Origin: Clostridiales bacterium
Lineage (GTDB): Bacteria; Bacillota; Clostridia; Oscillospirales; Oscillospiraceae
Length of the DNA: 40,770 nucleotides
Direction: 5' to 3'
Assembly (NCBI GenBank): GCA_021202515.1
Contig: JAJQCW010000072.1
Span: 1 to 40,770, forward strand
Shown here: positions 38,296 to 40,770 of the stretch, piece by piece
Layout: the number at the start of each line of letters is the position of its first letter
Position numbering within the stretch: position 1 is the stretch's first letter
Program-made: the position numbers and the translations under genes
The notes under the pieces: model-generated
Seen by the model: only the letters and a program-made list of their open reading frames with translations
What the model was told of the DNA's origin: nothing
Database searches by the model: none

Positions 38296-38886
38296 TCAGT
38301 TGATGAGGGACAAATGGTTCAGCGGCCAGACGCGCAGCACCACTTTGCCCACGATCTGGTCTGTTTCGATGCAGCCGATGGCGGTGCTGCGGGAGTCGAT
38401 GGAGGTGGTGCGGTTGTCTCCCATGACAAAATAGCGGTTATCCGGCACCTGATACGGATATTCTCTATCTGTCTCACCAATTGATTTTTCCGTCACATAA
38501 GGCTCGTCCAGCAGTGTGCCGTTGACGAACACGTTGCCCTCTGCGTCGATGTCCACCACGTCGCCCGGCCCGGCGATGACCCGCTTGAGCAGCAGCTTGT
38601 TCTGGTAATAGAACCCTAACAGGTCGCCGGTTTCGAAGTCGTCGGTCTTGACCAGGACGATGATATCGCCGTCCTCCAGAGTCGGCTCCATGCTGGTACC
38701 GGAGACTTGCAGCACCGGCAGGAACATGGTAGCGACGAGCACGGCCGCCGCCGCCACCACCACCAGGGCGTAGATGGTGGTCCGCAGGGTCTGGCGGTAT
38801 CGCTTTTGGTGTTGTAGTCGTTCCCGCTCGGCGGCCACTTCCTCCGCGCTGGGGATGCTGGCCATCTTGGGGATGTTTTGCTTCAT
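38296..38886 (-). CDS. lepB: Type I signal peptidase of the pilus operon
   Basis: 196 residues. One N-terminal membrane helix (about 37-57), nucleophile Ser65 in SGTSMEPT and general base Lys101 in LLLKRVIAGPGD, plus the GDN motif (VMGDNRTTSIDSR). Both catalytic residues are present, so it is an active enzyme and not one of the inactive SipA-type pilus chaperones. It is the first gene of the operon and probably removes signal peptides of the pilins. ATG 38886 has AAAGGA 7 bases upstream. Confidence 0.9.
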   Translation of the reverse strand: MKQNIPKMASIPSAEEVAAERERLQHQKRYRQTLRTTIYALVVVAAAAVLVATMFLPVLQVSGTSMEPTLEDGDIIVLVKTDDFETGDLLGFYYQNKLLLKRVIAGPGDVVDIDAEGNVFVNGTLLDEPYVTEKSIGETDREYPYQVPDNRYFVMGDNRTTSIDSRSTAIGCIETDQIVGKVVLRVWPLNHLSLIN

Positions 38887-39096
38887 ACGCGGGTCCTTTC
38901 CGCAGTCAGACCTCCTGACTGCTCCTGCTCCGGGAAAAGCTGCTGGCAACGCCAGTCGATGTTCCCTCGTGCATTTCCTCCGCTGCGGTGCGCCCGGGCG
39001 GGCTTCTCTTCGTCGTGGACGGGACAGCCGACAGCGCCGGGCAGCGCAGCCTCGTTTGTCCTGTGGTCATGTCCCGAAGTATTTTTTCTAAGACTA

Positions 39097-39125
39097 ATTA
39101 TAATATGTATCAAAACATATCGAAT
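39097..39125 (-). promoter_or_regulatory. Putative pilus operon promoter with palindromic operator
   Basis: On the minus strand, TATAAT (39097-39102) has a weak -35 (ATTCGA, 39120-39125). The spacer is filled by ATATGT-N6-ACATAT (39103-39120), a perfect inverted repeat. A good -10 with a poor -35 and a palindromic spacer suggests regulated transcription. The start would be near 39090, about 200 bases before the signal peptidase gene. Confidence 0.45.
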
Positions 39126-39476
39126 CCTACTCAAACTCATCATGATAAATCGGTTCAAGCCTACACTATTGGTGTTGTACCTCTTTTTTCCTGCCAAGTC
39201 AATCTCCTTTTAGGCAATTTTTACATAAATTAATGAAGGTCTCCGGGAATCGGTTTGACAAAGGCGGCAAAAAATAGAAAAACAGTTGGCAAAATCCCAG
39301 TCGGGTTTTCCCCTTCGCATCCCTGGCCTCAGCCCCGGTGAGCCGCGGGGAACACCGCCGCAGAAAATGCTTCAAAAGCCTAAGTTAAAAAGTGGAAGAG
39401 TGGGATGTGCAGATATCATCGGTCAAGCGAGCAGTGGACGCATACGGAAACCGCCTGAACTGGAAGCGCAGAAAGG

Positions 39477-39512
39477 AAAATCCCGGCAAACACGGAGGCT
39501 TGCCGGGATTTT
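39477..39512 (-). terminator. Terminator after the GH65 fragment
   Basis: AAAATCCCGGCAA, about 10 bases, TTGCCGGGATTTT. A perfect 13-bp stem, 89 bases beyond the GH65 stop codon on the minus strand. Confidence 0.75.
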
Positions 39513-39600
39513 GGATAAAATATGTTGTTTTTATTCAAAAGGGTATCGGACACGGTATTGCCTGGAACGGCTGCCGCCTGGCCGCTGTGTTTTGTTGCGC

Positions 39601-40466
39601 TTACGCCTGGATCTCCGTCCCGTTCAGGGTGAGAGTGACGGGCTTAGTGCCGGTCAGATTCTCCACCACCACATTCTCTTTGGTGACGGTGACCTGGAGC
39701 TTCTGGCCCTGCCACATGAGGGTGAATTGCAGCTTGTCCCAGCCTTTGGGCAGCTTCGGCTCGATGCGCAGCTTGCCATTGAGCATCCGCACGCCGCCGA
39801 AGCCGTAGACCGCGCACTGCCACACACCGCCGAAGCTGGCCGCGTGGATGCCCGCGTCAGAGGTGCCCATGTACGGCCCCAGGTCGATGGTGGCCGCCTT
39901 GCGGAACAGGTCATAGGCCATCTCCAGCTCGCCCATATCTGCCGCCTGGACGCTGTGGGTGGAAAGGGACAGGGAACTGTCGTGGAGGGTGCGTGCCTCG
40001 TAATAGGCCCAGCTCGCCCGCTTGACCTCCGGCGGGAACTCATCTTCCAGCAGGTAGAACAACACGAGGCAGTCCGCCTGCTTGCAGACCTGGATGCCCT
40101 GAATCTGCTCCAGGTTGTAGTCCTTCATGATGCCGGCCACGAAGTCCTGTTCCTTGTACTTGGTCAGGTCGATCTCCTTGCCCTGCATGAACCGGTCATC
40201 CATGGGCAGGATGTTCTCTTCTGTGGGCTGGGGCAGGTAGATGTTGGCCGCGCCGTCTACCCACTGGGGATAGGCTTCCGCCAGGTTCAGCTTTTCATTC
40301 AGCCGCTGGAACAGCTCCGGCCTCTCCGCTTTCAGCTCATCGTGGTACTCGATGGCCTTGTTCAGGTTCCACCGTGCCATGTAGTTGGTGAAAGCGTTGT
40401 CGTTCACGTGCTCGTGGTACTCATCGGGGCCGACCACATCGTTGATGTGGTATAGGCCGTCCTCGC
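39601..40466 (-). pseudogene. 3' fragment of a GH65 glycoside phosphorylase (kojibiose/maltose type)
   Basis: About 288 residues of C-terminal GH65 sequence. The run GLYHINDVVGPDEYHEHVND includes the conserved general-acid Glu region of GH65 phosphorylases (GPDEYHE). The rest covers the end of the (alpha/alpha)6 barrel and the C-terminal beta sheets. A full enzyme has about 750 residues; here the sequence upstream of 40466 is replaced by a dispersed repeat and then by part of a GH3 gene. The frame runs on into the repeat, but that part is not GH65. The break is either real (rearranged pseudogene) or an assembly join at repeats. Confidence 0.8.
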
Positions 40467-40468
40467 TG

Positions 40469-40529
40469 CCGTCAAGCGGCACTTCTGCCCTTGACGGCAA
40501 TGGCCAATTCCTCTTTAGCGCAAATGCAG
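40469..40529 (-). repeat. Dispersed repeat copy D and direct repeat copy 1
   Basis: CCGTCAAGCGGCACTTC (40469-40485) is identical to copy A and forms a hairpin with the inverse CTTGACGGC beside it (to 40498). It is followed by a 31-bp stretch (40499-40529) ending CTCTTTAGCGCAAATGCAG that recurs with one mismatch at 40729-40759. The composite marks the junction between the GH65 and GH3 fragments. Confidence 0.8.
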
Positions 40530-40567
40530 AGAGCGATGGCCCCTTCGGGGCCATGCGAATCGCAGTG

Positions 40568-40725
40568 GGACAGGCGGCCATCGGCCACAGCGTCGAGGAT
40601 ATAGGAGATGTCCTCCCGGATGTCGGTACCGAAGCAGAGCATGTCGCACCCGGCGGCGATGCTGTGAGGGATGGCCTCCCGGCGGGGCATGGTCATGGTA
40701 TAGCCGCCCATGATGGAAGCGCTGG
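40568..40725 (-). pseudogene. Short internal fragment of a GH3 glycosidase
   Basis: The minus-strand frame reads MGGYTMTMPRREAIPHSIAA, then GCDMLCFGTDIREDISYILD and AVADGRLS, a typical stretch near the end of the barrel domain of GH3 N-acetylhexosaminidases/beta-glucosidases. It loses homology after DGRLS, where repeat-like DNA begins, and on the other side ends within the direct repeat. About 50 residues remain of a protein of more than 350. Confidence 0.65.
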
Positions 40726-40728
40726 CCG

Positions 40729-40759
40729 AATGGCCATTTCCTCTTTAGCGCAAATGCAG
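40729..40759 (-). repeat. Direct repeat copy 2 at the right end
   Basis: Same 31 bases as 40499-40529 with one mismatch, exactly 230 bp apart. The two copies bracket the GH3 fragment, and the window ends 11 bases later. Confidence 0.85.
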
Positions 40760-40770
40760 GCAGGGAGCGC

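Larger units (their letters stand above)
38887..39600. other. Noncoding or uncertain region upstream of the pilus operon
   Basis: This 714-base gap includes an AT-rich part (39080-39240), markedly unlike the surrounding 60 % GC, with a promoter-like site and a palindrome. A minus-strand frame 38883-39197 starts at TTG with AAGGAG 7 bases upstream and overlaps the signal peptidase start by four bases, but its translation resembles nothing and changes composition midway; I leave it unannotated. Around 39380-39475 is plain GC-moderate sequence with no recognised content. Confidence 0.5.

Noticed and set aside
1-40770. tRNA, rRNA, tmRNA or phage genes
   Set aside because: No cloverleaf, rRNA core, tRNA-like end or phage structural or integrase sequence was seen on either strand.

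Overview
The window looks like a stretch of a GC-rich (about 60 %) anaerobic Gram-positive chromosome, most likely Bacillota, class Clostridia, in the Oscillospiraceae or a nearby family. This is inferred from strong AAGGAGG-type ribosome binding sites, consensus TTGACA/TATAAT promoters, LPxTG proteins with class C sortase, BspA-type leucine-rich repeats, a eukaryote-type (GH13_8) glycogen branching enzyme and an IS1595-type transposase remnant. There is no tRNA, rRNA, CRISPR array or phage module. Both ends lie in repeat-rich DNA that shares an exact 17-mer, so the window may be a whole contig that ends in repeats.

Layout. 1-1000: a YgjV-like membrane protein gene (minus strand) behind a perfect promoter and a leader that looks like a transcription attenuator. 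1010-4713: an 850-residue flavoprotein/rhodanese/siroheme-reductase/ferredoxin fusion, divergent from a LysR regulator that probably controls it. 4789-5776: a strong promoter, a probable structured RNA of 200-300 nt, then a coiled-coil protein gene. 6018-11528: an 1836-residue secreted protein with three tandem esterase modules, behind a highly structured leader. 12000-12340: transposase remnant and palindromic GC-rich repeat. 12456-14474: glycogen branching enzyme. 14736-19425: an HTH-like protein convergent with a transmembrane Ser/Thr kinase that carries a beta-helix-like ectodomain. 19803-23656: a LacI regulator, a DHDPS/NAL-family lyase and an Nramp-fold transporter without the canonical metal ligands; two identical 19-bp sites link the regulator to the lyase promoter. 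24011-38886 (minus strand): a six-gene pilus operon, transcribed signal peptidase I, major pilin, class C sortase, minor pilin, second sortase, then a 2933-residue LPRAG-anchored adhesin with a His/Cys array, CHAP domain and BspA repeats. 39601-40770: a 3' fragment of a GH65 glycoside phosphorylase and a short GH3 fragment, set between copies of dispersed repeats.

The common theme is a gut-type surface and carbohydrate lifestyle: a pilus with a large tip or stalk adhesin, a multi-catalytic secreted esterase, glycogen synthesis, disaccharide phosphorolysis and sugar-acid-type catabolism under LacI control. The least described parts appear to be the attenuator upstream of the ygjV-like gene, the orphan RNA at about 4824-5060, the operon pairing a lyase with a motif-less Nramp, the kinase with a beta-helix sensor, and the repeat family next to gene fragments. 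All functional calls come from reading translations by eye; no database search was run.
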